A stretch of DNA of 64,000 nt from Selaginella tamariscina (taxonomy: Eukaryota > Streptophyta > Lycopodiopsida > Selaginellales > Selaginellaceae): contig PUQB01000222.1 of NCBI GenBank assembly GCA_003024785.1, positions 62,001-126,000 on the forward strand, written 5' to 3'. The position numbers were made by a program, and so were the translations under genes. This document shows positions 38,252 through 50,478 of this stretch, piece after piece. Position 1 is the first letter of the stretch. Each line of letters opens with the position of its first letter. Below the pieces are notes generated by a model. That model saw only the letters and a program-made list of their open reading frames with translations. It made no database searches and had not been told where the DNA came from.

Positions 38252-40072
38252 TGTCATAGTTTTTACTATGACTCAACCCTTTACTTTGGACGTTGACTGT
38301 TGTTACCTATTGTACTATGTTGATGGACCCTAGATGTAGTAGGAAACATGCCCGCTTAGTGCACTTGGGTATCTGGTGATGGTCCGGCCGGGTGTCATTA
38401 GGTATTTGCAGGAAACTCTAAGCGAAGCTAGAACTTACCTTCTAGAAACCCACCCCCAATTTTGACGTCCCGAATAGGCTGATTGGTCTTTGCATATGAG
38501 TTCGGCGTGTTAAGTAGGGTTAGGAACACCCTAGGGTTGCCCTAACCCACACCCTAAAACCCTCACCCCCTTGGGTAGGGTTTAGGGGTAGGAGTAAGGG
38601 TGAGTTATAAGCTCATATTGCTAATTTGTCTAAGGGGCTAAAATTCAGTGCCAGCCCACTAACACATATAGGAAAAGAGGGGGGGTGGGCTCCGTCACAT
38701 AAATAAGGTAGAGTATATGTAGGAGAGCTCATGGGTTCATGAATGAGTTCGTTGCTCTTCTGTCGGTGCAAGCTTCAGCTTGTGTCGTTAAGGTACAACC
38801 CTCTGTTGTGCCGCCCTAACTACCAGCTGCCAGGGGTACGTCCCACCTTCGGGGTAGCTTACCCTTAACGTTGGCGAATCCATGCCTGGGAGGTCTTGTC
38901 GGAATGCACGTTCCAAGAGGCAGAGGTTGAGGCTTGTCTCCAGCCTCCTCCTCCACGTCAAGCTAGGTGTAGCACTCACGGCCAAGCAAGGCACATCCGT
39001 GTCCTTGTCCAACTATGGGCGTGGGATCTTGTTTGATAGGTTCACGTTACCTGGTTCCTGAGGGTTCATTGAGGGGTTCTAGAGTTGGCATTTAAGAACC
39101 ACGTTTGTGGTACTTGGTGCAACTCTTGAACCTAAGGGCTATGGCATGATAGCCCACATCAGGGAAGGCAGCGTCACATGGAGATGTGACACTGGGCTAA
39201 ACGTCACATGGTACAACGCCCGAGGCACGCCCTTTGGGGTTATGTCATGGGCTTGTCGCTAAGGGGTTGGATACTCTAGCAAACAGGCATGCTTATGCTT
39301 GCACTAGGTGCTAAGCCTTGGGCATCCGCTCGAGGGAGGTTAGGTCTCGTAACTAGGTGTGCTTTGGCACACTTGGCTAGGGGAGTGTTCTCCTTGGAAT
39401 CCAGGAGTTGAACAACCTAAGCTCATTAGCAGAAGCCCTTTCGTAAGGCACTCGCAAGGTCATGTGCTTAGGGTTATCCCAAACCTAGCCTTAGGGAGTT
39501 TGCTTAGCAGAACACTCGTGTTCGCCTACGGCGCACACTCGTGTCCTCACTAAGTACTAGCCCTAGGTCTAGGGTGTAACTTGGCCACTCAAACCCTTAG
39601 GGGTTAGTCGTGGTTCAGGGTACCCCTTGTCGCCCTAAAGGGGTTGTACTCCCGGATGAGGGTGATTCCTTAAGGGGTAAGTGACAATGCCTTAGCTCTG
39701 TCACGGGGGTATGTGTGGAACACACGTCTCCTTGATGGGGGTTAGGGCACGAGCTTGTCTAGGTCTTCTAGGGCAAGACCCTAAGTCAACTAGGGTTATC
39801 CCTCAAGGGTTTTGGGGTAGACACTCTAGGGAGACTTAGGCTAAACCCTAAGTCAACTAGGGTTATCCCTCAAGGGTTCTGGGGGCATACATTCTAGGGA
39901 GACTTAGGCAAACCCTAAGTCTCTTGTCCACTTGGGCATTAGAGTCTAACCCTAGGGGTCTTTGGGGTTGTTCTAGGGAACTTAGCGTTGCTCACATAGG
40001 GTGATGACGCCGAATGGCCACCTGGCAGCCACGTGTTGCCACGTGTTGGCCCTTTGGGTTAAAACTCTGACA
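38252..40072 (+). mobile_element. Solo LTR (1821 bp) of the long gypsy family
   Basis: Starts TGTCATAG with the terminal hairpin and ends CTCTGACA, flanked by the exact 5-bp duplication TGACC (38247-38251 and 40073-40077). It interrupts the reverse-oriented gypsy element to its right. Like its relative at 33691-35475 it has an internal duplicated block (39780-39915). Solo LTR, young relative to its surroundings. Confidence 0.92.
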
Positions 40073-40077
40073 TGACC

Positions 40078-43000
40078 TTTCTTATTGAGTACGTCAACTA
40101 CCACAATGTCTTTTTCAGCTTTATATTTAATTTTAGGCTGAAATCGTGCCAGCTTTTGTTGCCATCTAGCATACTTTGATGATAGCTTCAACTGGATTTC
40201 AAAGTACCTTAGAGTTACACTATCTATTCAAACTATAGTGCCATGACTTGAAAGATAATGACACCAATACTCTAAGGAAGTAACAATAACATACATCTCT
40301 TTTTTGTGAGTAGGCCATTGAATTTGTGTGGCATCCAACTTCTTTGAGAAAAAGGACACCGGATGTCCTTTTTCTTGCAATACATCACCAATTACAAAGT
40401 CAGAAGCGTCACACTTTACCTCAAATGGATTTTCATAGATGGGCAATTGTAAAACTGGCTCAGAAGAAATAACTTCTTTGAGTTTGACGAATGCATGCTG
40501 GCACTCTGGAGTCCAATGCCATGGAATGTTCTTCGTGAGATCTATCAATGGGGCTGCTATCTTTGAGTAATCTTTTATGAACCTGCGGTAATAACCTGTT
40601 AAACCAAGAAATGATCTGACTTCATGTACATTTTTTAAATTGTCCATTTAGTAATAGCTTGAACTTTCTTTAGATCCATAACAACCTTCCCATTTGAGAT
40701 TAAGTGTCACAAGAAATTTATCTTGGTTTGACCAAATGCACATTTACTTTCATTAACATACAATTGGTTCTCCCTCAACCTCTGAAACACTTTTTCCAAG
40801 TGTTCCACATATTCCTCAATTGACAAACTAAAGTAGCAAAAAGTCAGTTTTGTCTTGAATAGCAAATAAGGTAAGTTGTGTCTAGTACAACATTACCTCT
40901 TTTGACTCATCTTTTGGATCTTCAAGCATTTCAGGTTCAACAGCTTCCTTTTTTACCAGCACCTTGGAATCCGATTGTTGTGAGGGTACCTGACATTCTC
41001 TAGTAAAATGACCATGCTTGTTGCAATTATGATATTTTAGAACTCTGCTTGCGAACTGTGGGGGAGAAAACTTTGCAGTTGAGCCCTTGGCCTACTGAGG
41101 TGGTGATAATGTTAATGGTTTTCAAGATCCGATGGGTTTTGATGTATCCAAAAACTAGGAACTGACGACAAAGGGACCTGCACTTTGAATTGATAGTGAG
41201 ATTTGGTTGTCTATTAAACTTTATGAACCCAGACTTTGGAGGAAAACTCATCAATTTAGGTTTTGCTTCTTCCCCCCTTATTGTACAAGTCTTTTAATAA
41301 CATGCCATAAGCAACCTTTTGAGCTGCCTCTTAACATTCCCAATCTTGTTTCAAGTCTTTTCATTCAAGCTAGTCATGAAGCAACTTCGAGCTTCATCAT
41401 CACTCATATTTGGAATCAAATGTCGTACACTCTCGAACCGGTAAACATGGTCCACCGGGTTTCCTCAAACTCCTTGTTTACAAGTTGCCAAATTAGCAAA
41501 CAGTCGCAACCCAAGGTCATCTGGCATATACTACTTTTTGATCTCCCCTTTCATGTATTTCTAGTTATTTCAATATCCATGTTCTCTTTCAACAATCCAC
41601 CACCAAATTTTAGCTTCTCCTTTAAAAAATTGCTTAGCACACACAATCTTTTCTGTCTTTCTCATGGAAGTAGCCTCAAAATAACTTTTCATATCATATA
41701 ACTAGTCATCCAGAATTTTGTAGTCTTTAGAACCCATAAATTTTAAAGGTTTGACTGGCTTGAATTTACTAGAACCACCACCACCTTCATTTACCAAATA
41801 ATTCAATTCAGAGAAACTTGACTTTGAATCATACTTCTTTTTCTTTCTTCGTGTGTCTGGTTGTGGAACATTTAGTAATGTGGTAACCACTAGAATCCAA
41901 TCAGCAACATTACTGATTCGATTGTTCAACCCTAAAATATCCCCTAGAAGTTAGTTCATTTAGGGCATCCATCATTATTTCCTACCAATCAAATAACTGC
42001 CTAACTCTAGGGGGTCGACCTGGATTAGTTTCATTCATCTCCTCATTTTGAGCCTCTGTGACAGCCCTCTTTGCCTCAAGCTCTGATTACTTTTTCTTGC
42101 TTATCATATTGAACCCTAATTTCAACACTCAAATAATATGCTTAAAATATTCCCAATACAAAGTTGGAAACACCCTACACAGGTTGTACACCCACACACA
42201 TCAACTTGAACCAGCATAAGACTTTTAGACATACCTAGAATTTCACGCTAATTCACTGAGCAAGTGTTCTCCAAAGATTGATAACTCATAGGATCAAACT
42301 CTTTACGCAGAATATAGACATGTCAATCAAAAGTGATAAGAATTTAGAGTTATCTAAACACTGAAACACTCTATGACTTAAGGCAGTCCTACTAACCGTA
42401 GAGAACTTGCTCCAATACCAATTGTCAAAGTTTTACCTGGTGCCATAAAGGTGGCTTGCCAGATGCCAACCCTAGAATCCCCTATCTGGAAACCCCACAA
42501 AATCTAGTAAAGTAACCCATATTAGGAACCCATCCCTTAGGAACTTAAACCCTCAACTAACTAAGTCCACGAACAAGGTTCACCTTGTGAATCAAGATAC
42601 GCGGGCCAGTTGAGCTACATGTATTGTTCCTAGCTTGGCGTGGTTGAGGCAGGTAAAAGAAGGCCTCAACCATTAGTTCTTCTGAACATGAACTCCGACA
42701 ATGCCTTTGAAATTGTGAATAGGTTTTTGGACCAAGAAATTTGACTAACTCCTTAGAAGTGACGTACCTAATCATAAAGGCAAAATCATGTCAATGATAA
42801 GGGTAGGTTAACCCAAAGGTGGGACGTACCCATGTTGTGTAAAAGTTGGGGTGGCACAATAGAGAGTTGTGCCTTAACAACACAAACTTAGCTTGCACAG
42901 GTAAAAGTTGGGGCGGCACAACAAAGAGTTGTGCCTTAACAAACTTAGCTTGCATCGGTAGGAAGATAATGAATTCTCTTTTGAACCAAGAAGCCTCACT

Positions 43001-43368
43001 ATGTATACTCTATGGGCTAGCACAGAAATGCAAGCCCTTAATGAAAAGAGATGTCTAACCTAACCCTCGGGGGGGCGGTATTAGAACTTAGGTCAACCCT
43101 AGGGGCATTCCTAACCCTTTTGACAAGCTATACTTTACAAAAACCTACCTTGGAACGTCAAACTGAAGAAGATTTTTCTAGACGATAAGTATTATTTTCG
43201 CCTAGAGTTTCTTGAGGTATCTAATGACAGATGGTTAACTACCCCTAAATACCTAAGTGCACTAAGCGCGGTTGTTTCTCACTACATCTAGGGTTCGTCA
43301 CATAATTTAGTAGGTAACAACAGTTGACTTTCAAAGTAAAGGGCTAAGTCATAGTAAAAACTATGACA
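40078..43368 (-). mobile_element. Third gypsy element of the 954-bp LTR family, reverse, broken
   Basis: Read on the minus strand: 5' LTR (43368-42423), tRNA-Met type primer binding site, gag (about 42140-41200), zinc knuckle region (about 41035-40990), then part of reverse transcriptase and RNase H (about 40850-40080, including EVRSFLGLTGYYRRFI). Incomplete and broken, with many breaks. Same family as the copies at 7.0 and 33.5 kb. Confidence 0.88.
42423..43368 (-). repeat. 5' LTR of the third gypsy element
   Basis: Minus strand, 946 bp, starting at the hairpin motif GTCATAGT-TTTT-ACTATGAC and ending CTTTGACA. The primer binding site lies at about 42410-42422. A roughly 60-bp block containing GGCGGCACAA-type sequence is present twice (42845-42960). 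Confidence 0.85.
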
Positions 43369-45089
43369 CCATGTTCATTAATATTTCAAATAAAAATTAT
43401 ATACACCAAAAGTTAGAAAACACTAGAGATATTACTCCTATTTGTTGTTAGCCATGTATTTGTCTTGCAAATACCACACCTACATTGGGAGCTCTCCTAC
43501 TCATCCCTTCCATGCGCCTAAGTTTTAACTTTACGAATCTTACTTTCACACAAGCATTTTGTTGGTTCAAAAATTAAAAATTTATAAAACGTTTATAAAA
43601 CATATTTTTTAAATTATATTGATCAATAATACTCCTTAAAAGACAATGTTTAATCAACTACATAATTGCACCTATCACATCGATCTCTATGCCCAATCGT
43701 ATAGATAAACTTAGTTCTACATAAAGAATTAACTAATTTTTATCTTTATGTGAAATTAGTGAAAATTATTTATAAAATATTATTAAAAGCTATATTGTTA
43801 AATATCATTTGTACATTGTCATATTGTAAAATACACATATATTTATAAATATGAACATTTATACTAACGGGATTTTTGTTGAATTTGATTAGAATAATGA
43901 ATAAAAAAAAATTGGACTATTCTTTTTGTAAATATACTTATTTAGTTTTTTAAAATCTTTTTAGATTTTATTAATCATGTTTAATTAAGTATTTTTATTA
44001 ATTAATAATTATTATGTATTTGAATTTTACCGTTTTATGCCCATTTTTGTTTAAAGGTGCTTCTCTTGGTGAAAATGTGCATATTCATCTTGTAACAAAC
44101 ATTCAAGACCAATGTATAAACAATATCCACACAAGATTCATACAATTTTAAAGATAAACTCATAAATATCAGTATTTTGTTGTATGTTCTTTTCATCATC
44201 CTTTTTTCTTTATATACTCTTCAACACAAGGTTGGTATGATATTTTTTTTTCCATTGTAAGCTCCATAAAGTGAAGGATGCTCGATATGTAAGAATGACA
44301 TTATCATAATATTTAATATAATAAGAAGTTCCCATGAATTATTTAGATCCAGAAAATATTGTATTTCCCACTGTCTCTTAGTATGTTAGCACTCCTAAAT
44401 ATAATTCATGTTCACCAATGTTGAAGATATAAACAACAAATAGTATTACTTTTGCATTCTTTCACATAGTAACAACTCTTTCTTCTCCTAGTCTTTTGTG
44501 GCAAGAACGATATCATATTTCACGACCTTAAAGTGTAAATAAGTTAGTAAAAGGTCATGCATGTAAATAGTGCACATTTCTAATTGAGATAATCCCATGT
44601 CATAAAATAAAAGCTTGGGTATTTTGATCTATGAAGAATTTTTCTTTTACATAAGAGTTCTTAATTTATCATAATCTTTCAAGCATTTTCACCAAGCTAG
44701 GATTACCATCACTACTATAAACAAAGCTAATAAAACATTTTTTTAATAATTTGACTAAAAATTCTCCTCACTAAGATTCCATCTATTTAGTCGTGATAAC
44801 TCTCAGTGGCTCAATCACAAACAAGAACTTTGGGAACAATAACACATTTATATTGCTCTAAATAGTTTAATGAAATTGTAAAGTTGTTTCATGTAAAACC
44901 CCAGTTTGGACATGCATGTTCATGCACTTAACTGTAACACATGCTCAAACTAAGCATTTGCTACATCCACATGGCTTTCTTCAATATCAAGTTATAATGA
45001 ATCTCCAATCAGGAAATGAGTATACATGTGCATTTGTAGTGCATAAAAATTATATAGAAAGTATTTTATTTTAGGTGGTAATTTGTTGA
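43369..45089. other. AT-rich intergenic DNA
   Basis: AT-rich, no usable open frame, no domain and no clear repeat structure seen. Confidence 0.6.
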
Positions 45090-45303
45090 GTTAACTTAAT
45101 TCAATAAGTAAGTCAATAGTCAATTTTAATATTACAAACTCCTAAGGTCAATAACAAGGTAACATTCACACAGTAAATCAATAATGGAGTTCACACCGAT
45201 GTATACATTTTCTATATTAAATAAGAAAAAGTCAACACCAGTCATTAAGTAATTAATGTTGATTAAATTCAAAAATTGTTTTGATTAATAAAAATATCTT
45301 TAG
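45090..45303. repeat. Left part of the segmental duplication (copy 1)
   Basis: Matches 62612-62797, with the duplication continuing at 47730 after the inserted gypsy element. Non-coding, AT-rich, downstream of the duplicated RLT gene end. Confidence 0.75.
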
Positions 45304-46381
45304 AAGAGTGAATAAGAAGGTCATCGATGTACGCACATGCAAATTCTTCAAAGCCCTCCAATAGCTCATCCATCATCCGCTGGAAGGTTGCTGGAGCCCC
45401 GACCAACCCAAATGGCATGACCGTAAACTCGTACAAGCCGGATAGTGTTCGAAATGCTGTCTTTGCTGCATCTTCAAGAGCCATAGGGATCTGCCAATAG
45501 CCGGAAGCCATGTCAAGGATAGTGAAGTACTGGTTATTCCCCAATGCATCGACCAAATCATCCACCCTTGGTAGTGGATATGAATCTGGAACAGAAACAT
45601 CGTTCAATGGCCTGAAGTCAATAGTGAAACGTGTAGTCCCATCCGGCTTCGGAACTAGGTGTGGTTCTGCTGCCCATGGACTTCGGGACTTACGTATCAC
45701 CTTCAACTCTAGCATCTCTCTCACACAACGATTCAGGATATCCTTCTCCTTTGGAGATCGTCGCCTGAGCCCCATCCTGATCGGGCAAGTTGTATCAGTT
45801 GGGATGTGATGCCGAGTAGTCAACAAGGGATTCGCATCTCCTATAATGGGTTTGAATAGGCTTGGATACTTTGCCAACAACTCCTTAATGTCCTTAGCTC
45901 GTTGCTCTGGAGAAGGCTCTGCCTTAGGTGCCATCATTCCCTGCACTGTTGCCGCCATGCCATTCGGTGCATGTTCTGTAGCCTGCAATGGGGGGCATCC
46001 TAGGATAGACAACGTGCACATTTCAAAATCACATCTTGCCTTGACCGCACGAAGCCAATTGACACCGAGGATGATGTCATGGACTTGGCTCGGCATCACC
46101 CGCAACGGAAGTAGATGATGGTATCCTCCTAACACCACAGGCACATGTGCAATTCGATGTGATCGAGCAAAAGACTGCTTGTCAGCAAACACTACCTTCA
46201 AAGTTCGCTCAGCTGGTACTGTGTGCAAGTGCAAGGACTCCGCTACTAATCGATTGATAGAAGATATACTGGATCCGGAGTCCACTAGGACTGAAACAGA
46301 AGTTCCTTCCACCATGCCGGAGAACACAAACATAAAACGCTCGGTGTCCAGTAACTCACTCGAGACCCCTATGCCGCACAA
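45269..46381 (-). pseudogene. Protease-reverse transcriptase frame of the second-lineage gypsy element
   Basis: A 370-codon frame holding the aspartic protease active-site region (LVDSGSS), a linker, then RT with TRFTIDFRPLNDV, LDMASGYWQIPM, MPFGLVGAPATFQ and YIDDLL. The RNase H and integrase regions are absent from the window, so this is part of an incomplete fossil element. Confidence 0.88.
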
Positions 46382-47729
46382 GCATGGAAGAACAAAGGTG
46401 CTTCGGGGAAGTGTCGACCATGCGCTGGAATCAAGTTCTTCAGAGGTGGTGCAATGTGCCTAGTGCATGGGTCCTCTGACACCCCATGCACTATGCCTCG
46501 TTTTTCGGCTGTGGAAGAGTCTCCACTTCTTCTACAGTCTCGATGGCAGCTACTTGATGTCAATTTGCACATGCTCGTGCAACATGTCCCCAACCTCGGC
46601 ACTCATAGCATTGAATGTTCCGCCCACGACCACAACCACGCCGACCAACAGCTTGGCCTGGGCCCCTCCTGCGGCCTGAGGACTGGTCCTCCATCTGAAC
46701 AGCACCCACCTCCATCGGAACAGGATCGGATGTCCCAGGAATAGGTGCCGATACAGGATATACACGTTGTGCTGCCCCCAATGAGTTCTCAAATCGTTGT
46801 GCAATTCCGCAAGGCCTCCTCCACAGTCGAAGGACCAAATCCCTCCACCAAGCCAGCCAAATCAGGGCGAAGAGCCGGCCATAACAAGCCCAATCATACC
46901 CGTTTTGTCATGCTTGGATCTGCACGATTGACCAAGTTTCGAAACTTAATCCCGAATTGTTGGACGGTCTCTCCCGACACTTGTTTCAAGTCATGGAGCT
47001 CACGAAAAGCGGCAACGAAATCCTCGGGCTTACCAAAAGCTTGCTTGAAACGCTGGGATAAGAGGTTCCAATCTTGTCGATCAAGAACGGGGACACCATT
47101 GTACCATTGCAAGGCAAGTCCTTGCAAACACGTTGGGAACTCTCGCAACTGCTAGGAGTCAAACCATCCATGGTAGTCAGCAATCCCTTGAAAATGTTCC
47201 CACCAATGGTACACGTCTGCTCCAACCTCCCCTTGAAGAACTCGGGACGAACACGCGGATTGGAACCCAAAAGGTGTGGATTGGAACTCTGTAGCATACT
47301 AGCATTCTACTGCATTCCTTGGTGAATTTTTTGCAATAGAGCAGTCTGATTCGCCATGCTCAATTGCAGTGCATCGAACAACTGCAACCACCTTTCTTCG
47401 GTTGCCATCACGACCAAGAACACAAGGGAAGAGGGAGACAAAAAGAATACAAAAAAACTAAGCTGGAAAAGGATTGCCCAACATCTCCACCAACGAGAGA
47501 GGTGTGAATACTAAATATGATTCGATTAGGTCTGACTGATACAGGGTATTTATACTAAGTGTCTATGCTAGGATTAGCACTCTTGGTACCAAGTAAATCA
47601 TGGTGCCCAGATTAGCCAGCCCCCAGATTAGCCAATGCCCATATTAGTGTGTATGAATCCTAATGCCACTTGGCACCTCCATGGCAGAGTATACATAGCA
47701 TATATATGTAGTATATACCATGGAACCTT
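45304..47729 (-). mobile_element. Ty3/gypsy element of a different lineage, reverse, incomplete
   Basis: Read on the minus strand: a short LTR-like start (about 47729-47450), gag (about 47155-46890, including LALQWYNGVPVLDRQDW), a CCHC knuckle (CYECRGWGHVARAC, about 46625-46580), aspartic protease (VLVDSGSSISSINRL) and the first part of reverse transcriptase, ending near the YIDDLL motif at 45304. It is quite different in sequence from the other gypsy copies and its protease-RT frame is long and well kept, so it is younger or better preserved. It is incomplete, with a few breaks. Flanks of about 40 bp on both sides are near-identical. Confidence 0.9.
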
Positions 47730-47953
47730 ACAAATTCAAAAATTGTTTTGATTAAAAAAATATCTTTAGATTACTAATAATAAGTTATTTACTAATTCGA
47801 GTTATAAATTCAATTTTGACCCAAACTGACAAATGTATATTGCGTGCGTACATATAATGTGAATGTACGTGAAGTTACACATGATATACAGTTAAATCCG
47901 TGTTGAAATTTGACATAATTTACAGAAAAGAAAGACTAAGTTAAAAACCAGAA

Positions 47954-49016
47954 TTAATCCTCATCATTTGTCACATTTGCACCTTCACCACTAACTACAT
48001 GACTATCCTTGTTCTTGTTATCGTCTGTATCGCTACTCAACTGTTCTTCTTCTTCCTCGTCCTCCTCACTCAACTGTCCGTCACCGTTTTGGGGATGCTC
48101 GGGCTCTTCAAACGAGTCCTGGGCGTCCCAGTTTAAGCTATCCTCACTCTCGCCTTCACCCTTGTTAACCCCATAGGCCTCTGCCTTAACCTCCTCCCCT
48201 CCACCCGTATATACTTCTGGAATCTTCTCTTCTACCAGTTTTTGCTTCACTGGGCTGAAAACATACAATCCTGTTAACTGTGTGTATACATATGTTCATG
48301 TATGCACGTTGGAGTTATATATATGATGTTTCCTGTGTGTGTGAGTGAAAGAGAGAGAGAGATTATACACTTCAATAGCCATGTTTGAGGAAGAACTACA
48401 TAAATAACACACATATATATATGTGTGTGTGCGTCTTGTGTAGCTACACACATCCATATATACAGGAGATAGATACTGTGTCATAAGTATACAGGGAGGA
48501 TCTATAATATAATTGGATAATAAGGAAAGAAGGAACCATAGAATAACAGTAAGATTCATATGTACGTGTATGTTTTGCACATGTGTATTATATACGTGTA
48601 TGTAGGTTACCTTATCCATAAAAATGTGTATTTGGACGCGGTCAAGTTCTGTATTTAAGTATTACAAGAATAACATAAAACATTATACACAGGGACATAT
48701 ATAACACACGAACGTGCACTACATACACATGCACACACGCACTTACTTTTTGCTGTTTAAACATAAACTGCTCTTTTTGCTCATTAGTGTAAGCAATAGC
48801 AGCATCAAACAACATAAGCCTCAAGGCCACAGCTGCACTTGTCTGAGGTATCCATGCAGGAATATTCCTCTTCTGGTTACCAATCAAACTCCCAACTTGG
48901 TCTATAGTTTCGTATGTAGACGACATCCATCCTGCGCTCTCTACATCCACAAACACCTGCATAAACCAGAATATACATACATATAATATGCATGTGTGTG
49001 TACATAAAACAACCAT
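47954..49016 (-). pseudogene. RINGLET-type (RLT) HB-DDT gene, duplicated 3' end (copy 1)
   Basis: Two minus-strand exons. 48956-48747 encodes GWMSSTYETIDQVGSLIGNQ, IPAWIPQTSAAVALRLMLFD: this is the C-terminal WSD/WHIM3-like segment of plant RLT homeobox-DDT proteins (compare the family's SNYETTSE and PWIPLTTAAVALRLLELD). 48254-47954 encodes the acidic tail, ending at TAA 47956-47954. RLT proteins partner ISWI chromatin remodellers. This copy lacks three residues before the conserved GWMSS compared with the copy at 63.9 kb, and I see no further upstream exon. It is most likely a duplicated gene fragment. Confidence 0.65.
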
Positions 49017-50166
49017 ATTTACGAGAACATATATACATTCATACTACAAGGCTATTTAACAACAAAGTCAAAATTTAGATAACATTAAGTGTTTCTGCGT
49101 AGACACTCTCCCTTCTCTCTCATCCTTTTAGTTCTGAATATATACACATATATCTCAATCCAATGCAATCACACATATGCGCACTTATATGTTCATACCG
49201 GAAGTATTCGAGCAGTTATTATAGCATATGTAAACATTATAAGACTGTATCACATACACGTAACACATATACGAACTACAGAATAATATAGATATACAAA
49301 TACAACACACACACATATATACATAAGTGTGTGTCTGTGTGTAAAGTATATAGAACCTGCGGCTGCAGTTGAAGCAGCTTTAAGCCGGTTACATATGAAG
49401 CTGATTAATAAAGATAACTGCATACTGTTAAATATACCCCACAAAACATACATAATCATGGAGTGCCTGTACAAATTAGTCGATCGTAAAAGGCCACGAA
49501 CCAATCACGTCTGCAAAGTTAGTCAGCATCCTCCAAACCTGCACACACGAATGCATATACACATCCAATATGGAGTCACAGTTCTTGAGTCATTTGTTTG
49601 TGTATACATTCTTCGCTTGAAATAAAAATAAAGACAATACATACATGTATACATAGAACATAATGTATAGAGCGCTATGTCATGACTTTAGCCAAATGCA
49701 ACCAAACGTGCTTAGAAGATTGCCAGTGCCTTGCCTTGCCTTTGCATACAGGAGGCAACGAAGCTCTACTGCACAAAGGAGTAACAAGTCTACAATGGAA
49801 GGTAAACGCTGAATTTCTCAACCTCATCTATATGATACTTCAGCAAAAAGATGTGGCCGACACGCTACACATGTCACTCAGTACACCAGGCAGCATGCTA
49901 CAGCAGCAGAGGTTGAAGATACGTATCTTCAACCGGTGCTTCTCATTTTGTGTTGGAGAAACTGGACGAGTTAACAGCAAAGGTTGAAGGAGCCCCTTCT
50001 CATACAAGCACTGCCAAGTCGCTAAAAACAACTTATTTACCCGAGAAAGGTGGTTCTTGAAGAGAGATTACGCCCTAAAGAGATAGCTGGTACTTCCGCA
50101 GACAGCGTCGACTGGAAGCATGTACTCAAAGTTGCTTTCTGGTGCCATCAGGAGCACCTTAAGTGC
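49017..50166. other. Intergenic DNA; one unexplained plus-strand frame
   Basis: To about 49650, AT-rich DNA with CA microsatellites. The frame at 49682-49987 (starts MTLAKCNQTCLEDCQCLALP) is non-repetitive but I recognise nothing in it, and it contains a large perfect palindrome, so I do not call it a gene. Confidence 0.4.
49911..49934. repeat. 24-bp perfect palindrome
   Basis: GGTTGAAGATAC is followed without spacer by its exact reverse complement. It could extrude as a hairpin or serve as a dimeric protein site; no function is known. Confidence 0.85.
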
Positions 50167-50478
50167 CTACACCATTCTATCTAATCGTTGCGCAAAACAT
50201 TTTAAGCTGGGATGACCACCAGTACCAGGAAGTCCACCACGCCTCCTAGTCTCCTCCCGCCGTGAAATGGCACAAGTAAGATTGCCCACTGCCATCGCTA
50301 CATCAGAAGGCTGACCTTCCTCCCTTTGGCTGTCTGGCTCAGCCGCTGTTTGTGAGAAGATGAAACTGTGCTTGTCAATGAGGTGATGGTGCGTTGCTTT
50401 GTCGGTTTGAAACACGCCATCGCATGAGACTCGTACTAAAACCGAAAGCAATGCAACAAAATTGTAAATGATATTCAT
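50167..50478 (-). CDS. Hypothetical minus-strand frame downstream of the nuclease fossil
   Basis: A 103-codon frame of non-repetitive composition (includes DVAMAVGNLTCAISRREETRR) that starts 10 bp after the end of the nuclease frame on the same strand. I recognise no domain. It may be 3' UTR or a remnant of the same locus. Confidence 0.25.
   Translation of the reverse strand: MNIIYNFVALLSVLVRVSCDGVFQTDKATHHHLIDKHSFIFSQTAAEPDSQREEGQPSDVAMAVGNLTCAISRREETRRRGGLPGTGGHPSLKCFAQRLDRMV

Noticed and set aside
45269-46381. Host aspartic protease gene
   Set aside because: The protease is followed in frame by reverse transcriptase, and gag with a zinc knuckle lies upstream, so it is a gypsy element.
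45510-47325. Plus-strand frames over the gypsy element
   Set aside because: They are antisense shadows of the minus-strand gag-pol frames.
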